Below, piece after piece: positions 38,771-52,014 of a stretch of 64,000 nt of DNA. The notes beneath the pieces were generated by a model, which saw only the letters and a program-made list of their open reading frames with translations, was not told the DNA's origin and made no database searches. Position numbers and translations under genes: made by a program. Source of the DNA: Certhia americana (taxonomy: Eukaryota; Chordata; Aves; Passeriformes; Certhiidae); NCBI GenBank assembly GCA_018697195.1, contig CM031858.1:87387277-87451276 (forward strand). The letters are read 5' to 3'. The number at the start of each line of letters is the position of its first letter. Within the stretch, counting starts at the first letter, position 1.

Positions 38771-41700
38771 CAACCTAAAGTCCCAAATCCTTTCCTACAA
38801 ATGAGTTATAGCTGCATGTTGAGTAAAAAAGAAAAGAAAATTGAGCAAGTATCTTCTTTGGAGAAGTGAGAGAAAGGTGTCACAGTGGACTACCTTTAAT
38901 GATTTCCTTCTTAAAACAGTAAGCCAGCAAATAGAAGACCTGAGATCAATGCTTAACTGAGACTTACAGGATTCAAGTTAATATTTTCTGCCTCCTCAAG
39001 ACCTACCTTGCACACTTGCTAATTATGTCTAAATGGGGGAACCTTTCTGGCTACTCTGGGCCAAAGTGCAGAGGAGAGGGTGATAATCAGCCTGTTAAGT
39101 CTTGCTGGTGGTCATGAGTTCTGCTTCTCCTTCTGTAAAGTCACTGAAGCAAACAAAAGCATAATCCAAATCACAGAAAAGGCTCCAATCACTACAGTAA
39201 TGCTCTTTGTGCTCTCTCTCTCTCTCTCTTTTGATCAAAGAAATGTTCAATTTTTATACTAGCCCTGTTTACTGGAAGGCAGCCTGATTCAGTCTAGGAA
39301 AACAGCTACCACTCAACACTTTCTCTGCTCTCATAGGTGAGTAACAAAAGGTAAAACTCCTTCAGGCTGAGAAAGGAATTTATCCTGGTCACACATGCTC
39401 TCAGTATGTGTTCTAGCCAATTAGGATGTAACATAAAAGATGTGTAGCTGGACCATTACACCATTTTTGCAGCTTTGGAAAGGATCTGTTTCTTATGAAA
39501 GATGCTCTGTAAGCAAGCATTAGCTGAAATCTATTTGATCTGATTAAACTCCTGAAAGCTGAAAGAATGGCTGCCTCCTTTCTGAACCTTTTTCAGAGTC
39601 AGGGGATTTTGGTGCTAAGAGAACTAGCTTGGGGAGAGCAAAGTTCAAAACCAAATCTAGGTCCCCAAAACTGCCCCATCAACAGGGGCAGTAGGGAATC
39701 TGTAGGGAAAGATGCTTAAACTTCTAGCTCTGATGGGCTGTATTTCTGAAAGGAATTTTCCCTTATGATTTGTGCTTCTCCAGCACTGAACTGGATGATC
39801 CTGCTCAGTTTTCAAGCTGAAAAAAACATAGCTCCATCTCCTCGCCTAGTTTATCAACCAACTTGCTTGTCATTTTATCCAAGCATAGTGATTGCTTATC
39901 CGTTTTCTGTCATGGACTAACCTTTCCTCCAGGCACTTTGACTTCCAAAGTTCTTTTAAAAAATGCATAATTTTCATTCTGAAATTAAATTTCACCACAG
40001 GAGCATTGATGATAAGCAGTACGCACACCTGCATGCAAAAAATCCCAGGGTTAAATGAACAGCTCTTTTATGCAAAGGAAAGGGTGAGCAATGGAAACTT
40101 GGAAGGTCGAAATAATGAATCAGAAACTTCACTGGCAGGCCAGGCCCCAGCCTTTCCCTCAACATCTGGAAGTTGCTGCTAAGGCCAGAAGGAACAGTTA
40201 TTCAAAACACTTCTCTCCTAATTCTATCCCACTGACCAGGCTTGAAAGATTTAAATTGCATGTGGGTCTACCCCTTGACATTGAAGACGTACAAACTTTT
40301 AAAGTGTTCTACTACCTATCCCACAGAAGCAATCACTGCTCTGACTCTGAACAAGAAGACCCTTGTCTGCAGGATGTTCTTAATGATGCAGCAGGATCAA
40401 GGATATCACAGTAACACTAGTCTCCTCCTTTCACCCTCCACTTCAATTAAAACTCTCTCACTTCAGCTTATCAACCACTAAAACATCTTTTTTCTTAGTG
40501 ACCCAGGCTTTTAAGCATGCAGAATTTCCAGGGACTTTAAATAATTGTCTCAAAATTGTAGGAAAGTAGCATTCCTTAGGTATTTCCAGCAGGTCTTGAC
40601 TTTCAAAACAGCATTCTCTGCCCATACCCACACAGCACATCTTCCCTCCCACTCCCTACTATCTCCTGAAACATCTCAGTGGCATAAGCAAAGAATGTGC
40701 CATATAAACTCCTAGATCTCTCCCCTGATGCCACCAAGGATATCTGGGGATCTGTGTTCAACAATACTTGCACAATAGCAGGCAGTCCAGGACAGAACAT
40801 CCAACATGTCTACTGACTTTCAAAGCAGCTTCATCCCACCACTTTGGCCTGTGGAAGAATAGAGAGCTCTCCGCTTAGGTTAGTAATAAAATCCCAGACT
40901 TCTACAAACTTCACTTCTTCAATCAAATAAAGTTTTAACAAGAGTTCTCCAAATATTTTGATTTACCAGAATCCCATCTAGCCCACTCCCACTGCTCTAC
41001 AAGATGCTCCTTCACCTATTTTCATCTGAAAATCCCATTTATTCTTGTCCACACTCACCATCAAATCTCAATGCTGAGTTCCCCATAATTTTTTGCTATT
41101 TCTATTTTGAAGAAATGTTGCAGCCAAGCCAATGTATGCTGAGGCTCTTTTTGCCTATGTATTTGTCATGATATCACTTGGAACAGCTGTTATTCTCTGC
41201 ATAAGAATTTAGTTTAAATGCTAAATACCCAATGGGTTCACATGTGTCCATGGTCTAGCAAACTAAAGCCAAGGTGATTGTGAACTAAACTGCAAATTAA
41301 TGATCAGAGCTGGGGTGAATGATGATGTTTCCAGCTTTACCTCACTTCAAAACAGTAAAAATATCTGGAGTGCCTGGGTAGTGTGAAACACCAAGAAAAC
41401 CGTGGCACAGACACTTACAGTGTCTGTACACAAAGCCACCTTGAGTTCAAGCCAGTTTGAGCTGGGCATTGACCCTCTTAGACCTGGACTATCTCCACAA
41501 GACAGAGGGTTGTCTCTGCCCCAGGCAGCTTAGCTTCTTTACATTCTAGCAAGACCCATTAGTCTGTGAATGGCAGTGGATGAGGCCCTTAGCTAACAGG
41601 CGAACAAGACAGCCCAGCAGGAAGAAAGATGAGCTCTCTTTTATGCTACTAGGCAAGTAATTGTGGTAAATAATCGGTTAACCTGGGCAGTAACTCACAA

Positions 41701-41789
41701 GAATTTTGGGTGGCTTCTGACAGCTGAAGAGAAATATCTTGTCTTTTTGTTTTTGTTTTTTTTCCCCCTGGGCTTCCTCTTTTTAATAA
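38771..41789. other. Repeat-poor non-coding sequence
   Basis: No gene or interspersed repeat recognised. It contains a (CT)n run at 39212-39229 and short frames at 39892-40481 without motifs. The sequence following the (CT)n run looks like a splice acceptor, but all three frames close before the next good donor at about 39330. Confidence 0.45.
39212..39229. repeat. (CT)9 microsatellite
   Basis: Nine uninterrupted CT units on the plus strand. Confidence 0.92.
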
Positions 41790-42240
41790 ATAATTCACTG
41801 CTTGGACAGTATTCAGCAGAAATTAGTCTTTAATTAGAATTTAACAAAATACATTCCTTAAGCTGGCTGGCTGGACTTCCAGCAGTCTTCTAAACAGTCT
41901 CATTATCCTTCCTTAATGAAGTAAACAACACATCTACAATCTTCAGGAGCAATTTAATATTTTTGCTTTTACTACTAAAGGCACCTTTCTGTTCATTTCC
42001 TAGCACAGAATCAATGCCTGCACCATGAAGACAATGCAACTCTCCTGTAAGAAAGTTAGTTGTGCCTGTGATGAATTACTTTTGGGTCTTAATGATTCTC
42101 AGCATGGGGTGTCTTTTCCTCCTGCTTCACTTCCCAGAACATGTGAGTAATTGTTTTCCTTTCAACTGATGTCAAATATCACTGGTTTGGATCCTAATTA
42201 AAGCACTTAATTGTTGAGCTGACTTTGTATCGTGCTAAGG
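41790..42240. other. Candidate conserved non-coding region
   Basis: Contains 'agtctttaattagaattt', 'ggagcaatttaatatttttg' and 'atcctaattaaagcacttaa', together with slowly varying words and no recognisable repeat. The texture suggests constraint around an exon-like block (42004-42142). This is an inference from base words only. Confidence 0.25.
42004..42142 (+). other. Exon-like block between good splice signals
   Basis: Preceded by 'ctgttcatttcctag' (acceptor ends at 42003) and followed by the strong donor 'gtgagtaa' at 42143. The first frame is open through all 46 codons (reads INACTMKTMQLSCKK...SFPPASLPRT). The other two frames close early. A second acceptor with a long pyrimidine tract follows at 42301, but splicing the two would create an in-frame stop at the junction. 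It may therefore be a non-coding RNA exon, an exon spliced to something outside the window, or chance. Confidence 0.25.
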
Positions 42241-42496
42241 TGGGACAAGATACTGTTTACGTATATTATTTCTCTCTTTCTTTTCCTATCTTATCTTTCA
42301 GGAAGAGCTTTCTCATTGCATTCATTTAACAAGGTCGTTTTCCTACTAGAGGTTGAGTTTCTCTTTCTATCACATGTGTTTTTCAGTCATTCCAAATAAA
42401 ATGCCTCTAATCTACTATCTGGCACGTCTCAATCCTCTGTTCAAATCACTTCAAAAAGGATTCCAAGCAGAATACTCAATTAGGAAGACATGACTG

Positions 42497-42513
42497 AAAA
42501 AAAAAAAAAAAAA
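42497..42513. repeat. 17-base poly-A run
   Basis: Seventeen uninterrupted A with no obvious retrocopy upstream. Confidence 0.9.
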
Positions 42514-42627
42514 GAAAGTTTAATGATTTAAAGACCATGGCGACTTCAGCTAGGCTATCCTCAGTTCTGCTTTCATGAGCTCAAATTCAATCAAAGCTGT
42601 TCTGGCTGTCATCTATTCATTAGCAAA

Positions 42628-42740
42628 CACCCCCACCTCCCCACACAAAAATTCCCACAAACAAACAAAACCCAACCAACAGCAAGACCAAAACAAATAA
42701 AACCAGATTAAAAAAAAAATTCACACAAAAAAGAAACAAG
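42628..42740. repeat. A/C-rich low-complexity stretch
   Basis: Irregular caaa, ccaa and caaaa motifs with almost no T. It is a low-complexity tract of the same style as 44327-44469 and 56031-56079. Confidence 0.75.
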
Positions 42741-44326
42741 AGGAGGGGAAGTAAAAGGCAAGATGTCTGATCATTGATCTAGAAGAACATCTCCTGTAGA
42801 AGCAGCAGATCCACATGTAAGAAATGACAATGACGTGCAGAAGGGGACTTAACATTGATTAGTGCTTATGGGACAAATGAGAGTTAATACCTCACTTTTC
42901 ACCACAGTGGCTCCTCTAAATCAGCACAAATTAATTGCTCAATAGTCCCTGTCCTAGCACATGAGTCACTGCATGGATTCCAGCTGTGCTTAAGAATACA
43001 GGGGACAGAAACAAGTAACGAAAATTAAAACAGATGGACCCCACCTCACAAATTGTTTCTATTTTGTAACCAGCAGCCTCAGAAGATGTAGCACACAGAC
43101 AACCTGGCTTATCATACAGTTGACTTTCATCTTGCAAGGTGGTTATGATTATCCTCCAGATTATACCCTGGCAAGAAATTGGAACGCAGAGCTGTACACC
43201 TACAGGGCTTCTGGCAGCAGTTTGCAATGGGATCATTAGGGAGAATAAAAGCACACAAAACTGGAAAAAGAGAACTTTCTCCCATGACTAACTACATATT
43301 TTATAAATGCTCATCTATCATAAGTAGCTATAAATATTACTACCCAAAAAGAAAACCAGAAAGGTTCAATATAAATAAGAAAAAACCCTTTTCAATATGT
43401 TGGCAATTAGAGGACACACTGAGTCACAAAATTTTAATATGGGGGTAAGGAAAAATTCATTAAATGCCTGAGACAGAAAAATCATCAAGGCTGTGCTATG
43501 CTTCTGAGGTTTCATGAACAAGGTGGAAAAAATCTTAGCTAAAATAAAGTACCACCAGGGCCTCCCGCCAAATATAACAAACAGTGAAGGCATCAGTGGA
43601 AAAATCACTCCTCAACAACAGGATATGTGCAAAACGTCCAGGGCATGATACCAAAAAGGCTGCAGGAGATCAGGAAAACCGCAGGAAGTAAGACAATCTA
43701 CCTTGCTAGAAGATGTTAAAATATCAGCCTTGACAGAAACTGAAGGAGAACAATCATCATTAAGGCCACATGGAATTGCCTGACACCAGCTTTCCCCCCT
43801 TTTTTTTTTCTTACCTAGCTTACCTTGCTTCTGCATTTTAATCCCACTGGTTATTAAAATGTTATTTAAGACATTGAAAGGATAAGGGTTAGAGGGTACA
43901 ACATGGGTACCTATGCCAAGTCCAAAACTCCAATGTGTTGCCAGAAGGGCTGTGGGGAGCATGGTGGGGAACAGTGAAGGTGTAATAGATAGTGAGAAGG
44001 TACACGTGTATGCCATAAGCATTACCAGTCTTCACTACAGCTCCGGATTATGTAGGCTCACATGAGCTCACAAAGAGTTTACATCGAGGAGAGGAACTAA
44101 GCACTGAAGGAGGAACTAGATAATTAGGTTACAGCAAGCAAGGATTTCCCGGAAATCCCTGATTTTAGCACTACACTGGTAGATCATAATATATGTGTTA
44201 TGACAGAAGCAGTTTATAACCTTAGGAACCTATGGATATGATGGATGGATGAAAGCAAAAAGAACCTGTGACAAAATAAATTCCAAGCCTCCATTTTGCT
44301 GTGATAATGGTGTGATGGATTTGATT

Positions 44327-44469
44327 TAAATAAAAACAAAAAAACAAACCAAACCAAACCAAACAAACAAACAAACAAAACCCACAAAAAAAACCATCCA
44401 AACCGACAAAAATAAAAAAAAAAAACCAAAAAACAAAAAACCAAGCAGACAACAAGAAGAAGAAGAAGA
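44327..44469. repeat. (AAACC)n/(AAAC)n A-rich simple repeat
   Basis: Starts with A-rich sequence, becomes regular aaacc then aaac units at about 44345-44378, then A runs with scattered C, and ends in an (AGA)n stretch at 44453-44469. Confidence 0.9.
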
Positions 44470-46606
44470 CAGAACCTCAAAAAATTAACCAAACATTTTT
44501 AAATGCTGCATGACTTTTCCAGGGGTTTGTGTATATGGATGTAAAACAGCTACATCACTAAAAATTATAAGAGACAAAATTAAGAATTTGAAGGCTCTGG
44601 CTCTCATCAAAGAAGTCATTTGGGATCATACATGTTTCTACCAGAATATTACTCATGTTGCAGATAATTTTGTAATTTCTATCTTAAAGTACAACAGCCA
44701 GTCACTGAGTGGAACTATTCCCCAGCATCTTCAGGCTGTAGCATACAACACAGCTTACTATGTATTCGTACTCTTTTGCTATACAGATTTTGCTCATTTG
44801 GGCTTTTTAACCCAAAAAGTGTTATTTGGAAGAGGAGAGCAAAATGGTTTTAAAGTGCTCCTTCTGAATGTGGGATATAGATTTGGCTGGGAGAGGAGAA
44901 GAAATACAGTCTGAGGTCAGTTTCCATAGTGACTTTAAGAAATCTCAGCACAGACAAAAACTTGTTCAGAGTGATTCTGGTTTTGCCTCCCAGCAAGGTT
45001 TTGTGCTTTCCACATTAGTGACACTCTGAAATCAGTCATGCCTGCAGAGATAAGCCTTTATCCTGTTAAGATCTAGGGTACTTCTATTAAAGCACATAAT
45101 TTGAAATATTCATTTGACTTTTCTAGTTGCAAATTTTAGTTTTGGCTTCTTTCTCCATTTTGCTGCAGACCAAGGAAAGAAAAGTCTCATCTTGGGTTGC
45201 AAAATTCTTCTGATTTCTCTAGTCCTTATATTCAGAGGGGAGAAGTCACACTGTAATGATAAAAATGTAGGAAGCCAGCTATGCTAGAAATAAATTAGAA
45301 TTCATGCTCATCCTCTCTGGAACAACCTGATGGCTTCTCTTCTCCTTCATTAGCAGGAGGAGGTTGAGAGGGGAATGTAAGTATGCAACAGTATGATTTA
45401 AACAGCAAATCTGAAGAGGAGGGAATGCGATAACCACAAGTAATGATTACCAAATGTGACTATATGGAAAATACCAGCATACAGTCATTTTCATGCATTT
45501 CCCTTAAGGAAACCAATATAAAATTAGATGTTCAAAGATTTTGCAGTCACAGGAAACAAAATGCCTCTCGGTTTGGTCACTCTGAACAAGTATCACACGA
45601 CAGCAAAAGTATTCCGGCATTAGCTTTCAACTTTCACTCTGTCTGCACCTGGAAAAATAACAGCAGACTTCCATCTTACTTAAGAAACCAAGACATACAG
45701 CACTGGATATCTAAGGAACAGAACTACACATCTACCTAATGAGAACTTATCCCTAAGGAAAAGGGCACATTTCTAGATTATATTTTATTGTGAATGCAGG
45801 GCATCTCTGATCCATTTCAGTGTATGATAAGTTGTTTTCTGGGAATACAGAAGGTTGCTTTCAAATGGAGAAAAATGAGTTTGCACACAGCTCTTAGCAT
45901 AAAATGGTGAAGGCCAGTGAAGAACATATCCTGAAGAAATACTTGGAAGTCTATTGAGAAGGCAACCCACTCAGGCTCTTCACAACCTTCGACTTGTTCT
46001 CTGTAGGGAGCTCAGATGACTGCTGGCAAGTACCTCAGAAGGCCACACAGCCAAGTCTCACAGCTGGAAGCCATAGGCTTCCTACAAGGCCATTGGAATT
46101 TGACCCTAAACTTGCTAAGTGCTGCACAAAAGGCCATCAGCTCTCTGCCCTGCATATGAGCCACAGGGGCTTCTCATTTTGGGAAGAGAAGAATAAAATT
46201 AAATTTTAAAATGTGATCTGCCACAAGGCTTTTGAGGAAACAGCTTATCTGATGTGAAAATCAGAATTAAAAGGGCAGCCCTTGTATGCCCTCCAGTTGC
46301 ATATGTTCACTGAGAGGGCAGATTTGTAACTTATGAAAGGAATAGAAAGAGCTTTCTAAGGTATTGTCAGTGTATTCCCATCTGTCACTAGTTTCAACAC
46401 CAGTGATCTAAGCCTAGCCAAAGGAAGAGCTACTTCACCAGAGATATTTTTATACACTTTTCAGATATGAGAATGGATCATTTCCCATTGGAAGGAGGGA
46501 TACTTCTTTCAGAAATGTCATGGATGCAGTAAATTGAAACCTCTACTGTAAGAGTTGAATAGCTCCATTCTGCTCTCTCCCCATTCCCTCCCTCCCCCAT
46601 ACATAT

Positions 46607-46621
46607 ACACACACACACACA
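46607..46621. repeat. Short (AC)n microsatellite
   Basis: Seven and a half AC units, ten bases upstream of the (GATA)n-type repeat. Together they form a compound microsatellite. Confidence 0.9.
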
Positions 46622-46631
46622 TGATTGAGAT

Positions 46632-46689
46632 TAGATAGATGGATAGATGGATAGATGGATAGATGGATGGATAGATAGATAGATAGATC
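46632..46689. repeat. (GATA)n/(GATG)n tetranucleotide microsatellite
   Basis: Fourteen tetranucleotide units mixing gata and gatg, with a terminal pure gata block. The frame across it on the minus strand is the Tyr-Leu-Ser-Ile artefact typical of this repeat. Confidence 0.93.
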
Positions 46690-49600
46690 ATATGCATATA
46701 TGTTGTTTTATTGTAGAATAGCTGCAGTTGCTTTAGCCTCACAGTTCTGGACAACCGGCGGGATCATTCTCTGTATTTTACAGGCAAGCTAAGCATCTGC
46801 CCAGTCTGTGACAGGGCTGAGAACTGAACTCTGCACATAAAAGTATCTTTTCCTTGTTGAGGAAAAGCCCAGAACATTCATTTTTCTAACAGTGAAGAAT
46901 GAGTGTTTCACTGATGTAATTTTGATAGATCAATCTATGCCATGAATCCTATTAAGTTTCAGATCCAGGCCAGGACAAATCATGTCCTCTCTACAACTGC
47001 CAGGGTGACAGGAGTCTCAGGCATTTTAGCAGCAGAGGACCTTTGGTAACTCCAAACTCTTCTCTTCACACTGTGATACACTCACTGATCCCACTCTGAA
47101 CTCACTAAGCATGTTCAAATAATGGCAACACTGTTGGAAAACAATTCACAGACCCAACAGCATAGCTCAAATATCCTGCAAGCATCTTGGCTGAAGCTAA
47201 GAGCTGCATGCTTATTTGGGCAGAAACATGTGACAGCACTTTTCTTGGTAGGAAAGTCTCTGGTCCTTTCCTATGTATGAAATGCCAAGGAAGAACAACA
47301 AAGCTGACAGAAAAGTTACAAGGCTAGTACCTACTACAGTCAAAGAAGAGAGACTTTTAGAAGTGCCATTTGGAGGTGAGGGCAGACACTGATGAAATGG
47401 AAAAATTTAAAAACAGGTAGCAGCCCCAGGATATCAAGAGAAGCCATCCCTCAGAGTAACGATTTAGACCTAGTACCAGTACCAAATCTCTCAGATCTTT
47501 GGCTCAAAAAACTACAGCCTTGATGTCTTTCCAAGCTTTATTCACCTAAAAGACATGGGATGTTTTTTTTTAGGAAAACAGACCCTTGTTATTTTTTTGG
47601 AAAACCGAGCCTAAATGTAAGGACACAAGATGGTAGTAGGGACATCTTTCTAAGTGGTGACTAAGGGATGCACTGCATCCTCAAAGGATCTCCTTGGCCC
47701 TGGATCTTGGAGTGTAGATACCTAGCCCTGTGGTCATTTCTCATCCCATGACCAGGCACAGCTGCTCAGCAGAACACAGACCTAAGAGCAACTAGCACAG
47801 GGCTGATCTACAGCACTCCTGCTGACCTTGCTTCAAGGACAAAACAAGACCAGGGCTGACTGTGGGATGCTGATACTTGTGCACAGTACCTGATTTGTCC
47901 AAACCACAGGGTATGGGAGAGGCTTACAGCCTAGTGGTAGGACAGTTCAGGAAACAGTTTTTTATTAATAAACTGATGTATCTGACATTCTCTGACACCC
48001 ATACAGAGAGGCAGGACTGTGAAACCAATGCAGAGTATCCATAATGTTCAAGGCCTGTTATTCACCAAAAGGAAGTAATTTCCTCCCTTTTTTTTCTTTT
48101 TAAACCAACTGCATTTATTTCAGCATGGACATAAAATTAATTTCAGTTCTGTTTGACACTTACTGTCAGCATAGGGTCAGTCCTTTGTGCATTGGATTTT
48201 CACACAGTTTAGGGAAATGCTTGAATTTGTTTATTTTAAAAAGAGAAAATATTTTTCCCCTATCAGGCACAGTATTTTTTACAGCTTATTTATACAAGAT
48301 GTTAACGATGGGTGAGATTTAAGCTGACAATGTCTCCTTAAGTTAAGGCTAGTTAATTCTACAGTCTAATAAATTTCAACATTCTTATAAATATATGAAC
48401 TTCTCCTTCACGCCAGGCCTAGCTTGACTTTGACAGTCTTTTAGAGAAGGTTATCAGGTCCCTTTATAAAGCTGGCATAAGAATGGAGAGAGATCCAAAA
48501 GCTGGAAGGGAATCTCACTAGTGTGATGAAGAGGAGGTGCTTTCCACCTGGCATCAGTATGATTGTCTCCTTTCTTGCCAATACATTGGCAGTAACACTA
48601 GTAAAATATTATTCTTTAAATAGAGATAGTTCAGCTGGTACACAGGAAAGCAATGCTAAAAGAGTAAATTAGAAAGTGGCTTAAGAGCAAGTGAAAATAT
48701 GACTGATTAGGCACACCAAATTACTAAGTTCAGTTATCGTTTAAATGTGCTTGAAGAAGAGGGAATGCCTTTTTGTCTCTTGAATGTTAACAGACTCTCT
48801 TAGTCTTTTGCCATCATCATTAGGAACTATTGCATTCATCCTTCATCCACGGATCCCTCACAGAGGGAGAATCAAGGACAGATAGGTCAAGCAAGGTCAG
48901 CATCAGTAGCATAAGCAGCCCAAGTACCTTGTCTCCCCACTCTGTTGTTCATCTGCCTGGTACAGTTCATGCCTCAGGTAAGAGCAAAGAGGGGCCTGAA
49001 TTCGTTACAGGGCAGATTGCCTTTCTTCACATCCAGTCACGCACAGCAAAAAACTGCTACTGCCTGTTTCTTCTTGCCAGGTCAGTATTGAGATGCTATC
49101 TTTCGTTATTTGGGCATAAACTGTTCAGGTGACAGTGCCCTTTGGCTGAGTCCTAATGTTTTTGCATTCAAACCTGTCATTTCAGTCAAAATCTTGTGTG
49201 CAGCTGCCTACATCATAATGAATGAATTATTTCAACTTTCCAAAAATAAGTATTCACATCCTTTAAAAACATCTAAGCTATTTGCACTGCCAAGGTCTTT
49301 CCCTGTCTCCTTGACATCTCTTCCTTCATTGGGATGTAACATGAAATTTTCTGTTCCTTAGAAAAAACTGGAAAGAGCTAAAGTGCAAGGAGAGGAAGGA
49401 GAGTTGCTTCTTGCTGCTTTAAAGGAGTGTCCCCCAAGTGTCTGTAATTTGTCCTCACATCTGTCCTTGCTCTTTGCTTCCAGTCCCCTCTGGCTTTAGC
49501 CAAGCTCAGCTGGAGAGCTTCCAGTCATTTACAGGAATGAAAAGTTTAAAAATAAAATAGGAGCTTTGATCAAGAAAGAAGTTCAGCTAGGAAGGAAAAA

Positions 49601-52014
49601 GGGAAACACAAGCACTGACAGCTCAGGCAAAAACCAAGGCGAAAGCAGGTTCATTATGAGCTGACAGACATTTCTATGTCTGCTTGCAAAGCCAAAACCT
49701 TCCCTGCTGCTCTTTCTTCTTCAAAATGGTCTGCATTAACAATGAATATAATGTTCTGTTTTCACCTCTGGCTTTCCCCCATGTGCCAGCATTCTTTACT
49801 TTTTCAATTGCAAAAGGTTATTTTGCAGAAGACGTCAACTGTACTGACCCCTGTGCTTGTGCATGCGCACGTATGTGTATCCACACATGCACCCACAATC
49901 ATCAGTTCCTGGATTCCTATTTATTCATAGCTAATTCTCCCTCCCCCTACTTTATTTATTTATGTCTTAACTTGAAATGTCCATGTCAGCTTCTGTTAAT
50001 GGAGAGATCTCTTCATTACTTTTCTATGATAAAGAAGGCAATAAAGTTGACATGAAAAGTACCAGGCTCTACCCAAATTTTTCATTGTAGACACAGCCTA
50101 GCACATTTTGTATAATATGGCAAAGTCCTCCCCCCAAATCCTAAATGTCCAAAGCAACTTCCACATAAACACCTTGCTCACTTTAGTGAAAAAGATTGAA
50201 AAAGCCTGCTCCATACATGCAAGTCTGCACTGTTTGTGACCTCCAAAAATGTCATTGCCACTGCGTTTTAAGGGTGTGCCTTAGAATGCAGAGAGGATGA
50301 AGAACAGGGCAGTTCTGCAGAGTACATTTCCAGTAGCTGGGGTAGTTATACTGCGTTTGTGACACAGGGGAGCCAGCTGGTTGCTGGCAGAAAAGTGATA
50401 AATGTCTGCAGAACAGGCCTGATGGAGAAACCTTTGAGCATCAAGTAACAGCACTCTGGTCAGTATATGTTGTTAACAACAAAAGTAGAACCAGACTATT
50501 GCAACCCTAATACTCCTAGTTTCTTATCTTAAACCAAAAAGCTGTAAATGAACTCTGGGTACTCCCTCTTCAGCCCTTACTTTGTTGCTTTTTTTTTAAG
50601 ACAACAAAATAAACTAACTGTCACATTAATTAAAAACACAAGGGAACCAGAGGAAGATTATCTTCAAAGTTATAAAACTACAGGGCTTATTTGACTAATT
50701 CTTTTGTTTATTACACCTTCAGATCATGTTTTGATATTGAAAGAAAAAAGCACACATAATCCAAAATGAATACACTCTCTGCTCTTCAGAGTCCCAGTGC
50801 TGAGGCACTGAAAAAGTGGCCTTTCTTCAAACTCAAATACATGTTTTGACATGTGATGAATTTTTGCTTGGCTTTGTTTTTTACTTTATCATGAGAAGCC
50901 TATTAAGAAGAAAGAAAAATTACACCAAAAAGATCAATTAAAGTAACAGCAGGTGCTGGAAACCCAGGTGTTTTTTTTAGTAATATCACGTTTCCATTTT
51001 GACAATTACCTTTATACCCAAAAGTGATTTTATTTTTTTATTATATATGTAAATTGGATCAATAAAAATTGCATGTGTCTACTCTGTACTATGTATTTTG
51101 AAAAAGATTTTAAATATGTAGAGGTATAATCTACGCATATAGTTCAATATTGATTATTTTAAAATTACTGCATGCATACATATGGATGAAGAGACGTGTT
51201 ATGTGCACAGAATTCTGTGTTTTAAAATCAGAAATGACTACTAGGTAATATACTTCAACCTGCCATGCAATAAAAGCTTGTGAAGCTGCTTCAGCCCAGA
51301 CATTTTTATTTTGCTACAGTATGTCTTTTAGCAAGACATCACGTTCTTTGTGGAAAACTTCAAGGGCTTGTTGGTTTATCCCAAAAGTTAACCACTCTCC
51401 CTATTAAAATAATGTCCATTGTCCCCTAAACTCAACTGTTTCTCTTTCAAATAGATTTTGTGTGGCTTTAACTCCCAGCTGTTTCTTCTTGTTGTGCTTC
51501 TTTCCGCAAGATAAAAGAGCTTTTTAAGAACCCAGCATTTTCTTCTCATAAAAGTACTTGCAAAATTCACTCCTCTAGTCACCTTTCTGTGCAATGAAGC
51601 TAAACAAATGGAGTTCTGTAAGTCCTTCGCTGGAAGATGTATCTTACTGTTTCCCAGTCATGCTTTGCAACCCAATCTCCACTTTTTCAATGTCATTCTC
51701 AAAGTGTATGCAGGAGATCCAAGCATGCCAAAACAATCTTCTGAATATAAAGCCATTATAGCCCTCCACAAGTCAATAAACTCCCACCTATCTTAAAATT
51801 AACAAAACTGAGGCAGTGAAAAGGATTGGCTTGACTTTTCAAAGAGCAAGTATTAGAATCAGGACAGAAGTACAAAAATAATTTGGTCACAGACCTGATT
51901 CTCATGCCTTATATATGACTAAATCTCTTGCCTCTACTACAGCAGCTCCTAGGTAATGTGCTACAGTGTCTCTTTCCAGTATGTTTAAATAGGGCCAGCA
52001 TCAGATTCTGGGGG

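Larger units (their letters stand above)
42241..51990. other. Anonymous non-coding sequence with several simple repeats
   Basis: About 10 kb without a recognisable gene or interspersed element. Longer frames at 43612-44022 (minus) and 44510-44914 (plus) have no motif. The Phe-rich frames at 44214-44492 (minus) come from the A-rich repeat. Simple repeats are listed separately. Confidence 0.5.

Noticed and set aside
39212..39338. Acceptor-like (CT)n tract followed by a strong 'gtgagt' donor
   Set aside because: All three reading frames between them contain stops, and the pyrimidine tract is a microsatellite.
43612..44022. 136-codon open frame on the minus strand
   Set aside because: Low-complexity Lys-rich centre from a T-rich tract, no recognisable family, no coding-like neighbours.
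44214..44492. Phe/Leu-rich frame resembling membrane segments
   Set aside because: It is the translation of the complement of an A-rich simple repeat.
44510..44914. 134-codon open frame on the plus strand
   Set aside because: No motif recognised. It starts directly after an A-rich simple repeat, and length alone is not evidence.
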